Positions 18,419 through 27,637 of a stretch of 62,007 bases of DNA are shown here, piece by piece; the stretch's first letter is position 1, and each line of letters begins with the position of its first letter. Below the pieces are notes generated by a model, which saw only the letters and a program-made list of their open reading frames with translations, did no database searches and had not been told where the DNA came from. Made by a program: the position numbers and the translations under genes. The DNA comes from Candidatus Petromonas tenebris (GTDB lineage: Bacteria; Bacillota; Clostridia; Peptostreptococcales; Caminicellaceae). Location: the NCBI GenBank assembly GCA_014236755.1, contig JACCKY010000034.1, forward strand, positions 1 to 62,007. The letters are read 5' to 3'.

Positions 18419-19783
18419 TTAAACCTCAATATCAAGCCACTTACCAGAATTAAACCTTAAATAAAATAGAGCTGCAGGCACTAAAAATTCTATGTTTGTA
18501 GCAAAAAATACTCCCTTTATTCCCATGTTCGTCAGATTGATGAAAAGATAAGTAAGGGGTACAAATATCCCCCATACCCTGAGAATCGTTACAAGCATTA
18601 CCCTCTTAGTATCTCCGGCACCCCTGAGTGCCCCAGCATATATGAGCATAACAGCTATGGCCCATTCCTGAAAAGCAGCAATCCTTACAGGTACTATAGC
18701 TGCATTTATAGTCAATATATCACTTACAAATATACTTATCAGTGCCTTAGGAAACATAAAAAACATCATTCCTAAAAACAGACCCATAATAGCTCCCAGA
18801 GCAGCAGCTACATTTCCGCTTTTTACTGCCATCTCTTTCTTCTCAGCTCCTAAATATTGTCCTACTAAAGTAGTGGCAGCTATTGATATTCCGAAGGCAG
18901 GCATAAAGGATATCGATTCTATCCTTATAACCATATTAAATATGGCATGGCTTACTTCTCCCAAAGCAATAATCATAAAGTTTATGACTATAAATGAAGT
19001 CTGCATGAAGCACTGCTCTATGGCAGCAGACCAACCTATTTTTACTATTCTTTTGATCATTTTTATTTTAAGTTTTAAATTTTCTAAAGTAAGTTTTATC
19101 TTTTTATTTCCCACAAAGGTTAACGCTATTAAAAATATAGCTCCTAAGGCCCTTGATATTGTTGTGGATAGGGCAGCCCCTCCCATTCCCATTTCAGGAA
19201 ATATCCATAATCCATATATCAAAAAGGCATTCCCTACTATATTAAGAATATTTACAGCTCCATTAACGAGCATGGGGGTTTTTGTATCTCCTGCCCCCCT
19301 CAATGAACTAGAAACAGAAAAAGTAATCAACATGAAAAATTGACTGTAAATAACTATTCTCAAATATTCAAGACTTAAGTCTATAATATTTTCCTTTGCC
19401 GGAAACAGTCTTATAAATTTTTCATGAAAGATTACCATTGTTAAAACAAGAATTAGACCAATTGAAAGATTGAGCAGCAGTGATTGACCAGCTCCTTCAT
19501 TGGCCTTTTCATATTCCTTTGCTCCTATATGCCGAGCTACTATTGCCGTTGTCCCTGCATTAAGAGCAGAAAAGATAAATACTACTGGAAAAACTATTTG
19601 GTTTGCCATTGCCATGGCGGATATACCTGCCGATTCTAAATATTTTCCTATCATAATAGTATCAGCAATGCTTACTAAAGTCGTAAGCAACATTTCAATC
19701 ATCGAAGGTACAGCTAAAATAAGAATTTTCTTTAAAATAGTAAATCTTTCTTCTCCTATAAATCTATTTAGTCTATATTCCAT
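18419..19783 (-). CDS. MATE family efflux transporter
   Basis: A 454-residue integral membrane protein with about 12 hydrophobic segments in two related halves, as in MATE drug/sodium antiporters. Typical motifs are PSMIEMLLTTLVSIADTIMIG in helix 1, SSLRGAGDTKTPM, and the second-half equivalent GALRGAGDTKRVM. The repeated RGAGDT marks the internal duplication. SD TTGGAGGAG. It lies downstream of two A elements, with no operon partner. The substrate cannot be read from sequence. Confidence 0.93.
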   Translation of the reverse strand: MEYRLNRFIGEERFTILKKILILAVPSMIEMLLTTLVSIADTIMIGKYLESAGISAMAMANQIVFPVVFIFSALNAGTTAIVARHIGAKEYEKANEGAGQSLLLNLSIGLILVLTMVIFHEKFIRLFPAKENIIDLSLEYLRIVIYSQFFMLITFSVSSSLRGAGDTKTPMLVNGAVNILNIVGNAFLIYGLWIFPEMGMGGAALSTTISRALGAIFLIALTFVGNKKIKLTLENLKLKIKMIKRIVKIGWSAAIEQCFMQTSFIVINFMIIALGEVSHAIFNMVIRIESISFMPAFGISIAATTLVGQYLGAEKKEMAVKSGNVAAALGAIMGLFLGMMFFMFPKALISIFVSDILTINAAIVPVRIAAFQEWAIAVMLIYAGALRGAGDTKRVMLVTILRVWGIFVPLTYLFINLTNMGIKGVFFATNIEFLVPAALFYLRFNSGKWLDIEV

Positions 19784-19866
19784 GACTCCTCCAAGTTATA
19801 TATACTTAGTGTACTAAATAAATTGATTATATCATTTTTTATATAGTTTATACAAACTTTTTCTGA

Positions 19867-20268
19867 ACAAAGGCGTCTGGCGACGCTTTGTTAGTTCGTA
19901 GTTGGTAGCCCTGATTAGCTCTTAGTTCTTAGCTCTTGGCTCTTGGCAAATCCTAGTCGTTCTTTAGGGTCTTTCTTGCGGCCTGTCACCTTTTTGCCAT
20001 GAGCGGTCAGTTTTTCAAAAAATGTTTGAACTCCTAGACAAGAACAAATGCTTCTAACGACGTATTTGTTAGCGACTCATTTGTTAGTTCTTAGTTCCTA
20101 GCTCTTAGCTTTTAACAAATTCAGGTTTATCACTATTCACTTTTCGGTTTACGCCACCCGCTACTCGGTTAGAGTCAGTCCTTCGGGCAATTCTTTCGAG
20201 GCTATGCACTAGGCACTGAGCTTTGGATTTCATTCTTTTCCGTCACCCGTTACCTGCAACCTAAGTAA
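19867..20268 (-). repeat. Double A element between DUF554 gene and MATE
   Basis: In the minus direction, after the DUF554 stop come GGTAACGGGTGACGG heptamers, a hairpin region near 20043-20070, a short D fragment, the GGTGACAGGCC to CTAAGAGC block, then the hairpin AAAGCGTC-GCCA-GACGCCTTT at 19873-19892. Two A units are joined here, the only such tandem in the window. No gene is seen in this 485-bp gap. Confidence 0.85.
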
Positions 20269-20958
20269 TTATAATCCAAATGCACTTCTAATGATAAAAT
20301 ACGCAAGGGGTATAAAAATTGCCGGCAGCATATTTCCTACCTTTATTTTTTTAACTTCAAGTATATTGAGGCCTATTGCTATAATCAACAATCCTCCTAC
20401 CGCCGTCATATCAGCCACTACCGAATCTATTAAAAACTGTTTCATAAAAGAAGCAGTAAGAGTTATTAAGCCCTGATAAAGAAATACTGGAATTGCAGAA
20501 AATAACACACCTATTCCAAAGGATGATGTAAATATAATAGATGATATACCATCCAACACGGATTTGGCAAAGAGGGTTTCATGATTATTTGTAAGTCCGC
20601 TTTCAAGAGAACCTACTATAGCCATAGAACCAACACAGTATAATAGGCTCGCTGTAACAAAGCCCTTAGCAATTCCATCGCCCATATTAGAAAATCTTTT
20701 CTCCACCATTTGCCCCAGATTTTCCAGCCTTTCTTCAATATCTAAAAACTCTCCAATAAAGCTCCCTATAGCCAAGCTAAAAATCACCAACATCAAGTCA
20801 TTAACCTCTAAGGCATTCATTATACCTATTAGTACAACTGCCAGACTTATGGACTTTATAACTGTCTCATTATATTTTTCTGGCATTCTTAATCCGGTTA
20901 TAAGTACCAAACCACTTCCCACTAAAATTGCCAAAGCATTTACTATAGTTCCTAACAC
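20269..20958 (-). CDS. DUF554 family membrane protein
   Basis: A 229-residue protein with about seven hydrophobic segments. It starts MLGTIVNALAILVGSGLVL, typical of DUF554 (YdfK-like), and has GSFIGEFLDIEERLENLG and GLTNNHETLFAKSVLDGISS. The function is unknown; family members are assumed to be transport-like. The start is GTG with GGGGGAG upstream. The gene follows the OGG gene by 23 nt, so they are probably co-transcribed. Confidence 0.9.
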   Translation of the reverse strand: MLGTIVNALAILVGSGLVLITGLRMPEKYNETVIKSISLAVVLIGIMNALEVNDLMLVIFSLAIGSFIGEFLDIEERLENLGQMVEKRFSNMGDGIAKGFVTASLLYCVGSMAIVGSLESGLTNNHETLFAKSVLDGISSIIFTSSFGIGVLFSAIPVFLYQGLITLTASFMKQFLIDSVVADMTAVGGLLIIAIGLNILEVKKIKVGNMLPAIFIPLAYFIIRSAFGL

Positions 20959-20981
20959 ATTTAGCTCCCCCTTTTTTTCAC

Positions 20982-21860
20982 TTACTTCTTTTTAATTTTT
21001 AGCTCCCTTGCATAATAAAAAAGATATTGCTGAGCAAAACCTGCCAGATTTCCAAATTTCTCTTGGGCAAATTTCTGTATTTTCTTAAGGCCTGTCCCCT
21101 CTGGAAGATAAAAGTATTCCATAACTCTTTTTACCCATACATCTATGGGGAATGCATCGTCCTTGTCCATTGAGAATAACATTATACAGTCGGAAACCTT
21201 AGGGCCTACACCGGGAAACAACATCAGCTGCTCCCTAACCTCAGATGTATTTAAATCCCTTAGTTTATAGATATCTACAGTTTTTTCAGTAACAAATTTA
21301 GCTGCATTTAGTATGTATTTGCCTCTAAATCCTATACCCTTAAACTGTATATCCTCTACCTCCAAGCCATTCAAGCTTTCAGGTGTGGGAAAGCTGTAGT
21401 ATTTCCTTCCCCTATATTCTCCTATATATTCTCCATAATTTTTACTTAAAGCCTCAATAGCTTTTTTAATCATAGATATCCTATTATTGGCTGATGTAAT
21501 AAAAGAGACTAAAGTCTCCCATTCATCCTGCTTGAGTATCCTTATACCGTGACCAAAGTTTACTGCAGTCTCCATAGTCTCATCTAGACCCGAAAGGGTT
21601 TTCTTTATATTTCCATAATCTCTATCCATGTCAAAGTAATGGTGCCATATATTTTTATAATCTTCATAGGTGGTATTATTAATAAATACTTTATCCTCTT
21701 CTTTCTTTAAGTTGATTAATCTTTTAAATGCAACGCCTGTATAACTCCCATCCTCTTCTTTATTCCATCTAAAGCATTGACCGCACTCAAATATGTGGGG
21801 CAGCTCAAAATCCTTTACTCCCTCTAAAACTACTCCATTTTCTATTTCCCTTACCTTCAT
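20982..21860 (-). CDS. 8-oxoguanine DNA glycosylase, OGG1 type
   Basis: Removes 8-oxoguanine from DNA and can nick the abasic site. The 292-residue protein has the OGG N-terminal domain (FECGQCFRWNKEEDGSYTG) and an HhH-GPD core. The hairpin LMLFPGVGPKVSDCIMLF includes the catalytic Lys position, and the conserved Asp lies in DAFPIDVWVKRVM. I placed the start at the ATG giving MKVREIE, with GAGGTG six nt upstream, rather than a GTG three codons earlier. It is first of a two-gene unit with DUF554. Confidence 0.9.
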   Translation of the reverse strand: MKVREIENGVVLEGVKDFELPHIFECGQCFRWNKEEDGSYTGVAFKRLINLKKEEDKVFINNTTYEDYKNIWHHYFDMDRDYGNIKKTLSGLDETMETAVNFGHGIRILKQDEWETLVSFITSANNRISMIKKAIEALSKNYGEYIGEYRGRKYYSFPTPESLNGLEVEDIQFKGIGFRGKYILNAAKFVTEKTVDIYKLRDLNTSEVREQLMLFPGVGPKVSDCIMLFSMDKDDAFPIDVWVKRVMEYFYLPEGTGLKKIQKFAQEKFGNLAGFAQQYLFYYARELKIKKK

Positions 21861-21933
21861 ATTTAACACCTCAATCTATTTCATATACTCTATATATTAT
21901 AACAATCTAGCGAGGTTATTAAAACTATTTTTA

Positions 21934-22168
21934 AAAGAACAAAGACGTCTCGACGCTTTGTTAGTTCGTAGTTGGTAGCCCTGATTAGCTCTTAGTTCTT
22001 AGCTCTTGGCTCTTGGCAAATCCTAGTCGTTCTTTAGGGTCTTTCTTGCGGCCCGTCACCTTTTTGCCATAAGCGGTCAGAAAAAGTTTGTGATTTCTTT
22101 CATCGCTTGAATTTGCTTCGTTTTATATCCACAATTTTTTGCAAAAATGTTTGAGTTCCTTAGAAAAA
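21934..22168 (-). repeat. A+D repeat element after cobT
   Basis: Minus order is D (GGAACTCAAACATTTTTGC onward, starting directly after the cobT terminator), GACCGCTTATGGC, GGTGACGGGCCGC, CCAAGAGCCAAGAGC, AACTACGAACTAA, and a hairpin GCGTC/GACGTC region at about 21938-21962 ahead of the OGG gene. Confidence 0.85.
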
Positions 22169-22217
22169 AAAGTTACAATTTATAGGATATAAATTATTTC
22201 CCCTATAAATTGTAACG
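22169..22217 (-). terminator. Terminator of cobT
   Basis: A perfect 15-bp stem, GTTACAATTTATAGG paired with CCTATAAATTGTAAC, followed on the minus strand by a run of T. Confidence 0.92.
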
Positions 22218-22239
22218 TTTCTTCTTTATGATAAAGTAC

Positions 22240-23286
22240 TTATACTGGTATACCCGCCTCTGCGAAGGTAATCATTTCATTATTCATATACACTGCAGAC
22301 TCTATTATGTTGAAGGCCAACACAGCTCCACTTCCCTCTCCTAGTCTCATATCCATATTTAGCATCGGCTTTAATCCTAAAATCTCAGATGCTTTGATTG
22401 CACCTTTTTCAATAGAAGCATGGGAAGGAATCAAAAAGTTTTTCGTTTTAGGCTGTATAGCACATGCTATAAGAGCAGCAGCCGTAGATATAAAACCATC
22501 TACCACTATAGGGACTCTATTTGCTGCTCCTGCAAGCATAACCCCTGCCATTCCTCCTATTTCAAGACCTCCAACCTTAGCCAATACGTCTATGCCATCC
22601 TCCGGGTTTGGTTTGTTTACGTCAATAGCCCTTTTAATTACCCCTGCCTTATATTCAAGCTTCTCCACAGGATAATTAGCCCCTATACCGGTTACCTCCA
22701 AGGGGTCATAGCCTCCAATAACAGAAACTATGGCAGCACTTGGAGTAGTATTGCATATTCCCATTTCTCCCGTAGCCAACAGATTAACACCTTTATTTAT
22801 CTCACTGCTTGCTATCTCAATTCCAACCTCTAAAGCTTTTATAGCTTCCTCGGTAGTCATAGCAGGACCCTTTGCCATATTGTCAGTTCCATATTTAATT
22901 TTTCTATTAATGACATTAGGGTCATCTATATCTTCTAATACTCCTACATCAACAGGCACAACATTTGCACCCGCTTGCTTTGCCAATGCACATACTCCTG
23001 TAACCCCTTTTGCAAAATTTCGAGTTTGAATAGCAGTAACAGTCTGAGGAAAAACAGCCACTCCCTCTTCGTATACTCCATGGTCAGCAGCCATAACTAT
23101 AACTGATTTTTTATCAACCTTCGGGAATAGTTTTCCAGTTATGCCTGCAAGTTGTACTACTATTTCTTCTAATCTCCCAAGACTTCCCGGGGGCTTGATG
23201 AGATTATCGACCCTTTTTCTGGCTTTTTCCATTGCCTCTTTGTCCAGATTACCGATTTCCTTAATAGTTTGTTTTAATAAGTTCAT
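22240..23286 (-). CDS. cobT: Nicotinate-nucleotide-dimethylbenzimidazole phosphoribosyltransferase
   Basis: Makes alpha-ribazole phosphate from nicotinate mononucleotide and dimethylbenzimidazole, for the lower loop of cobalamin. The 348-residue protein has KPPGSLGRLEEIVVQLAGI near the start, MAADHGVYEEGVAVFP, GEMGICNTTPSAAI and the C-terminal GEGSGAVLAF. The start is the ATG with AAGGAGG; an upstream extension would run into the terminator of the leader. It is alone behind a cobalamin riboswitch, with no other cob genes in this window. Confidence 0.96.
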   Translation of the reverse strand: MNLLKQTIKEIGNLDKEAMEKARKRVDNLIKPPGSLGRLEEIVVQLAGITGKLFPKVDKKSVIVMAADHGVYEEGVAVFPQTVTAIQTRNFAKGVTGVCALAKQAGANVVPVDVGVLEDIDDPNVINRKIKYGTDNMAKGPAMTTEEAIKALEVGIEIASSEINKGVNLLATGEMGICNTTPSAAIVSVIGGYDPLEVTGIGANYPVEKLEYKAGVIKRAIDVNKPNPEDGIDVLAKVGGLEIGGMAGVMLAGAANRVPIVVDGFISTAAALIACAIQPKTKNFLIPSHASIEKGAIKASEILGLKPMLNMDMRLGEGSGAVLAFNIIESAVYMNNEMITFAEAGIPV

Positions 23287-23317
23287 AATAATCCTCCTTG
23301 AAATAAAATTATCAATA

Positions 23318-23367
23318 AAATAAAAAAGTCCATAGCTTGCTTGCATACTACAAACAAACCATGAACT
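23318..23367 (-). terminator. Riboswitch-controlled terminator before cobT
   Basis: On the minus strand GTTCATGGTTTGTTTG pairs, with two G-U pairs and one mismatch, with CAAGCAAGCTATGGAC, followed by TTTTTTATTTT. It sits between the cobalamin aptamer and the cobT SD, so it is the likely OFF switch. Confidence 0.85.
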
Positions 23368-23395
23368 TTACCTTCATTCATGATTATCTAAAAAC

Positions 23396-23590
23396 TTTAG
23401 GCAGGTCTCCTGGCTCAGGCTCACTGCCTTTAAACGCCTTCCCGATTCTAGTTATTAAGCAATATCAGTGGCATATGTTTAAAGGCTCACCTTTACAGTG
23501 GCGGGTCCGCTGAAGATTCTCACTTCATTCCCTATTCTCCCTAATTTTTGTACTATCCCAAATACATAAAATTAGGGCACCTAAAATTCA
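23396..23590 (-). promoter_or_regulatory. Cobalamin riboswitch upstream of cobT
   Basis: The minus strand has P1 (TTTTAG with CTAAAG), the GGTGCCC start, the core GCCACTGTAAAGGTGAGCC, a second GCCACTG, GGGAAGGCG, and the B12-box end GAGCCAGGAGACCTGCC. This is the adenosylcobalamin aptamer architecture. With the terminator that follows, it should stop transcription of cobT when cobalamin is present. Confidence 0.95.
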
Positions 23591-23712
23591 TAGACTATTT
23601 AATTTTTCTAAAAAACTCTATTCTACATAGATTTGAAAATTCCTGCTGAAAATTAATAAGTTTTAAATTATTTCCAGTCGAATATTGAATTTTAGCTTTT
23701 CGCCCTAAAAGA

Positions 23713-23739
23713 ATGACCTTAAAGCGTCGCTAGACGCTT
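23713..23739 (-). terminator. A-type hairpin after gdhA
   Basis: Minus AAAAGCGTC-TAGC-GACGCTTT directly after the gdhA stop, then GGTCATTCTTTTAGGG, a remnant of the A element. Only a short T run follows the stem. Confidence 0.65.
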
Positions 23740-23745
23740 TTGTTC

Positions 23746-24998
23746 TTAATACCATCCTCTTAGCTTCATAGCAGTTGCTATTCTCTTAATAGACATCATG
23801 TAAGCTGCAGTTCTCATATCAACTTCATGTTCTTCTTTCAATTGCCAGATTTCTTCAAAAGATTTGTGCATTAATGCTTTTTGCTTTTCTTGTACTTCTT
23901 CAAATGTCCAGTAGTAGTTCATTAGGTTTTGTACCCACTCGAAGTATGAAACAGTAACTCCACCAGCATTTGCTAATATATCAGGAACTAAAACAATACC
24001 TTTCTCGAATAATACTTTATCAGCTTCCGGAGTTGTAGGCCCATTGGCACCTTCACAAACAATCTTAGCTTTCACGTCGTCTACATTTTTAGAAGTTATT
24101 TGATTTTCCAGTGCACATGGGAATAACATATCAACGTCCATAACTAATACTTCGTCTCTATCTACTTCCTTAGTTGCTCCTGGGAATCCTTTTACATGTT
24201 TGTTTTCTTTAGTGTACTCAACTAAATCTTTAATATCTAATCCGTCTTCGTTGATTATACAGCATGAAGAGTCAGACACCGCAATAACTTTAGCTCCCAT
24301 TTCTTCAATGTATAAACCTGCATAGCTTCCAACATTACCAAAACCTTGAATTGCGACTGTAGCTCCTTTTACATCCAAGCCTATTTTATCAGCAGCTTGC
24401 TTAGCCATAATTGCAACACCATATCCAGTTGCTTCAGTTCTTGCTAAGGATCCACCAAACTCAACAGGTTTACCAGTCATAACTCCTGGTTCATTGTATC
24501 CTCTAATCTTACTGATTTCATCAACCATCCATGACATAATTTGCCCATTAGTGTTCACATCTGGAGCCGGAATGTCCTTCTTGTCTCCTACAAAGAATGC
24601 TACAGCTCTTGCATATCCCCTTGATAATCTTTCCAACTCACCTTGAGATAATTCATTCGGATCAACTATTATACCGCCTTTACCTCCACCGTATGGAAGT
24701 CCTATAACTCCACACTTGAAAGTCATCCAAGTAGATAAAGCCTTAACTTCATCTCTTGAAACGTCAGGATGGAATCTTATACCACCTTAGTTGGACCAGG
24801 GGCATCATTGTGCTGTGATCTAAAGCCTTTAAAAGTTTTGATGCTTCCATCATCCATTTTTACTGGAATAGATACTTCTAATACTCTTAGAGGATTCTTC
24901 AGGATCTCGTATACTGCCGGTTCTGCACCAAGCTTGTCACATGCAGTTTTAATTTGCCTTTGAGCAATTTCAAATGGATTTAAAGTTTTTTCAGCCAT
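23746..24998 (-). pseudogene. gdhA: Glutamate dehydrogenase with a 1-nt frameshift
   Basis: Interconverts glutamate and 2-oxoglutarate plus ammonia. The gene is full length (about 417 codons) but split. The N-terminal part reads MAEKTLNPFEIAQRQ to NDAPGPTK and then a premature stop (24777). The rest resumes in another frame with IRFHPDVSRDEVKALSTW, MTFKCGVIGLPYGGGKGG (substrate Lys) and GNVGSYAG (Rossmann loop). The junction is near 24787, where the expected AAAGG reads AAGG, so one A is missing. Motifs on both sides are intact, so this is a recent lesion or a sequencing error. SD AAGAGGAGG. A good sigma-A promoter lies 430 nt upstream. Confidence 0.9.
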
Positions 24999-25435
24999 TA
25001 GGTTTGACCTCCTCTTAAATATATGTTATTAAAAAAATTTATGTTCTATGGTTATAGAATTTACTTCTATTATTATTTTTTATTAGTTCTTTATAAAATC
25101 GCTTCATAGAAATGCAATTCAAAATTCATAATTGTTAAGAGGTTAACTTTTCATACTTTCTTTAATAAACTAAATTTTCAACAAAATGCATTAAAAAAAC
25201 GTTTTCCTGCATGCCATAATATATCTACGAAGTCATATTCGCTAAATTGTTAAGACTGTTCATTGTAAAATACTACCTTATAACATGAAATACTAAATTT
25301 GTTTTGAAAAATTGCTCTCGTTCTTTGTCAAAATAAATACCATTGTTTATTTTTGGAAAATTCAAAATATTCTTTCAATTGCAATATTTCAGGCGCTTCC
25401 TTTGTTGTTTTGAAATTTTTCTTTCTTCCAAATAC

Positions 25436-25464
25436 ATTATAACATATGGAGTTTTTTTTGTAAA
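25436..25464 (-). promoter_or_regulatory. Sigma-A promoter for gdhA, with long leader
   Basis: Minus strand TTTACA, 17-nt spacer, TATAAT. It would make a leader of about 430 nt before gdhA (24999-25430). The leader is AT-rich. I see no recognised riboswitch, terminator or convincing leader peptide in it. Confidence 0.7.
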
Positions 25465-25509
25465 CAACTTATCTATTTTTTAATCTTGATTATTAAATAA
25501 TTTTTAGTG

Positions 25510-25774
25510 GCTTTTCGTTACTTAATTAGTCACTAGTTCTTAGTCCTTGGCTCTAATTTAAGGCAATGGCTTTTCGCTCTTTGCTATTCGGTTAGGGTCG
25601 TGCTTTTGGGTACTCTAGATATTGATCTTTGGGGTAATCTTTTAAGTCTTTCCGGTAACCCGTAACCCGTTCTTGAATCTCTTAACTCTTTTTTCCCCGT
25701 TCCCTGTCCCCTGTCACCTGTCACCCGCTTTTAAATATTTTAACTCTCAACTCTTAACTCCCCTTATCCTTTAC
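25510..25774 (-). repeat. A element after the P-loop/Asp23 gene
   Basis: Immediately after the stop the minus strand runs in heptamers: GGTAAAG GATAAGG GGAGTTA AGAGTTG AGAGTTA. Then come GGTGACAGGTGACAGGGGAC, CGGGTTACGGGTTACC, CGAATAGCAAAGAGCG and CCAAGGACTAAGAACTAG. It lacks the terminal GCGTC hairpin. Confidence 0.8.
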
Positions 25775-26596
25775 CTATCTCCTGTCTACTAATAAACTCT
25801 TTACAAACACATCAATAGACAAAATATTTAAAGCAGTCATGTTTTCAATTTCCCTTTTAATCCTCTTTTGAAGAGACTCTATAATCTCTGTAAGTATATA
25901 CCCGTATCTAACAACAATATCCAGCTTTATTACCACTCCATTTGGATAATTTATAAGGTTAACTCTTGTTATTTTATAAAGACCGTCAATATGCTCACCG
26001 GCAAATTTAATTATTTGTGTAATAGCCTTGTCTGAGATGGTATACTTACCCAAATAGCTAAAGGTGGGTCTAACTACCGATTTTTCTGTAAGCTGCATTG
26101 TATTATCCTTTCTCCTTCTGAATATCTTTAAAGGATCTATAAAATACCCGGAAAAATGCTTTTTTATTTCAAATGTAGGAACTGGAATTACATGCTTGCC
26201 TTCATGCTTTCTATATTTTTGTGCTGTAGCTATCTCCTCTTTTGTAGCGATGTCTTCTATATATACGATTTGATCTATTGGTGCAATTTTCAAATTTTCT
26301 GCTATTAGATTCACCATTTTCTCCGAAGTTCCAATTATCAATATTCCATCGGGGTTATAATCTTCTATTGCATTTAATGTCTTTTCCCTATGTTCCTTAT
26401 CTAGAAACAATGCCCTCTTAACTGCAGCTATTTTTGTTTTCTCTCTTTTAGCGGAACTCCCTGCAATTACTTTATTTCCCTTTATTAAAAGACCGTCATC
26501 TATTATGTATTCGATATCCATCTCATAGGCAAGAGTCACTGCTCTATAACTTTTACCCGTGCCGCTTTTCCCTACAAGGGCTATAATTTTCATCAT
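25775..26596 (-). CDS. P-loop NTPase fused to an Asp23/Gls24-type domain
   Basis: A 273-residue two-domain protein. Residues 1-165 form a P-loop module with Walker A GKSGTGKSYRA (9-19), an ADDGLLI-like strand (IDDGLLIKGNKVIAG) and LIIGTSEKMVNLIA. Residues about 170-273 resemble the Asp23/Gls24 (DUF322) domain: FSYLGKYTISDKAITQIIKF, GLYKITRVNL and VVIKLDIVVRYGYILTEI. Asp23 proteins are linked to envelope stress; the fusion partner may bind or phosphorylate a nucleotide. There is no membrane segment. The start could be either of two adjacent ATGs after GAGG. It appears monocistronic. The last residues (DRR and the stop) run into a heptamer array. Confidence 0.8.
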   Translation of the reverse strand: MMKIIALVGKSGTGKSYRAVTLAYEMDIEYIIDDGLLIKGNKVIAGSSAKREKTKIAAVKRALFLDKEHREKTLNAIEDYNPDGILIIGTSEKMVNLIAENLKIAPIDQIVYIEDIATKEEIATAQKYRKHEGKHVIPVPTFEIKKHFSGYFIDPLKIFRRRKDNTMQLTEKSVVRPTFSYLGKYTISDKAITQIIKFAGEHIDGLYKITRVNLINYPNGVVIKLDIVVRYGYILTEIIESLQKRIKREIENMTALNILSIDVFVKSLLVDRR

Positions 26597-26707
26597 TTAT
26601 ACCTCTTTTCCTGTTATTTCTTTATAGTCTAGAAATTCAAATACAATCTAAATACAATGATAATCATTATAAATTAGTCTTTTTTTACTTTTTTTACAAT
26701 AAGATTG

Positions 26708-26946
<239 letters not shown>

Positions 26947-26990
26947 TCAAGCAATACATAAAAGTATAAAAAAGTATATAAGATTTCTAA

Positions 26991-27023
26991 AAAGATTAAG
27001 CTCATAGCTTAATCTTTTTTATT
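26991..27023 (+). terminator. Terminator of the ferredoxin gene
   Basis: AAAAAGATTAAGCT-cat-AGCTTAATCTTTTTT. Module D of a plus-oriented A element starts just after it. Confidence 0.92.
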
Positions 27024-27222
27024 GCATAGGAACTCAAACATTTTAAAAAAAAATTGCAGGTATAAAGCAAAGTAAATTCAAGGGATGCAAGAAATTACAA
27101 TTTTTTACCAGTTAAATATTAAAAAGGCTAACAGCTAACTGCTGACCGCTCATGGCAAAAAGGTGACAGGCCGCAAGAAAGACCCTAAAGAACGACTAGG
27201 ATTTGCCAAGAGCCAAGAGCAA
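27024..27222 (+). repeat. D+A element in plus orientation, running into marR
   Basis: The only full D+A copy on the plus strand; it follows the plus-strand ferredoxin gene. It begins GGAACTCAAACATTTT, has GCTGACCGCTCATGGC, GGTGACAGGCCGC and GACCCTAAAGAACGACTAGG, and stops inside CCAAGAGCCAAGAGC, where marR coding sequence takes over. It has no terminal hairpin. Confidence 0.88.
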
Positions 27223-27637
27223 CCTTACTAAGGAACTTAAGGATAGCTTTTTCTTCATTAAGTGTTATATCATTCAAAATAAAATCCAACAGTTTTTTCT
27301 GTTTCTGTACTATATCATTAAATATATCTTGTCCTCTTTCAGTCAATCTAAGCATATAAACCCTTTTATCCTTCTCAGATCTCTCTTTTTCCAAATACCC
27401 TGTTGATACCATCCTATTGATAATAGAGGTCATAAGCCCTCTATCTATTTCAGTTTCTTTTATTAAGCTATATATTGACTTCTCTTTATCTTTTCCGATT
27501 TTTTTTATAATATATATATCTAAAAAGGAAAAATTCTCACTTTTTGTATCCAGCTCAAAACCCTTTTTATCTAATAACAAAACTCTATGAATTACCTTTT
27601 CAAACATTTTATTTATTTCTTTATAATAATTGGCCAT
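27185..27637 (-). CDS. MarR family transcriptional regulator with a repeat-derived C-terminus
   Basis: A 150-residue winged-helix repressor. The DNA-binding part includes TEIDRGLMTSIINRMVSTGYLEKERSEKDKRVYMLRLTERG, the helix-turn-helix and the wing with its Asp-Lys-Arg. The final residues GSWQILVVL and the stop codon are encoded by the inverted A element, so the native tail of the last helix has been replaced. That helix helps dimerisation in MarR proteins, so activity may or may not survive. SD TAGGTGG. It is divergent from the TRAP operon, with 540 bp between, and could regulate it. Confidence 0.88.
   Translation of the reverse strand: MANYYKEINKMFEKVIHRVLLLDKKGFELDTKSENFSFLDIYIIKKIGKDKEKSIYSLIKETEIDRGLMTSIINRMVSTGYLEKERSEKDKRVYMLRLTERGQDIFNDIVQKQKKLLDFILNDITLNEEKAILKFLSKVALGSWQILVVL

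Noticed and set aside
23746-24998. Two separate genes instead of one broken gdhA
   Set aside because: The parts are consecutive pieces of one family and one missing base restores the frame.
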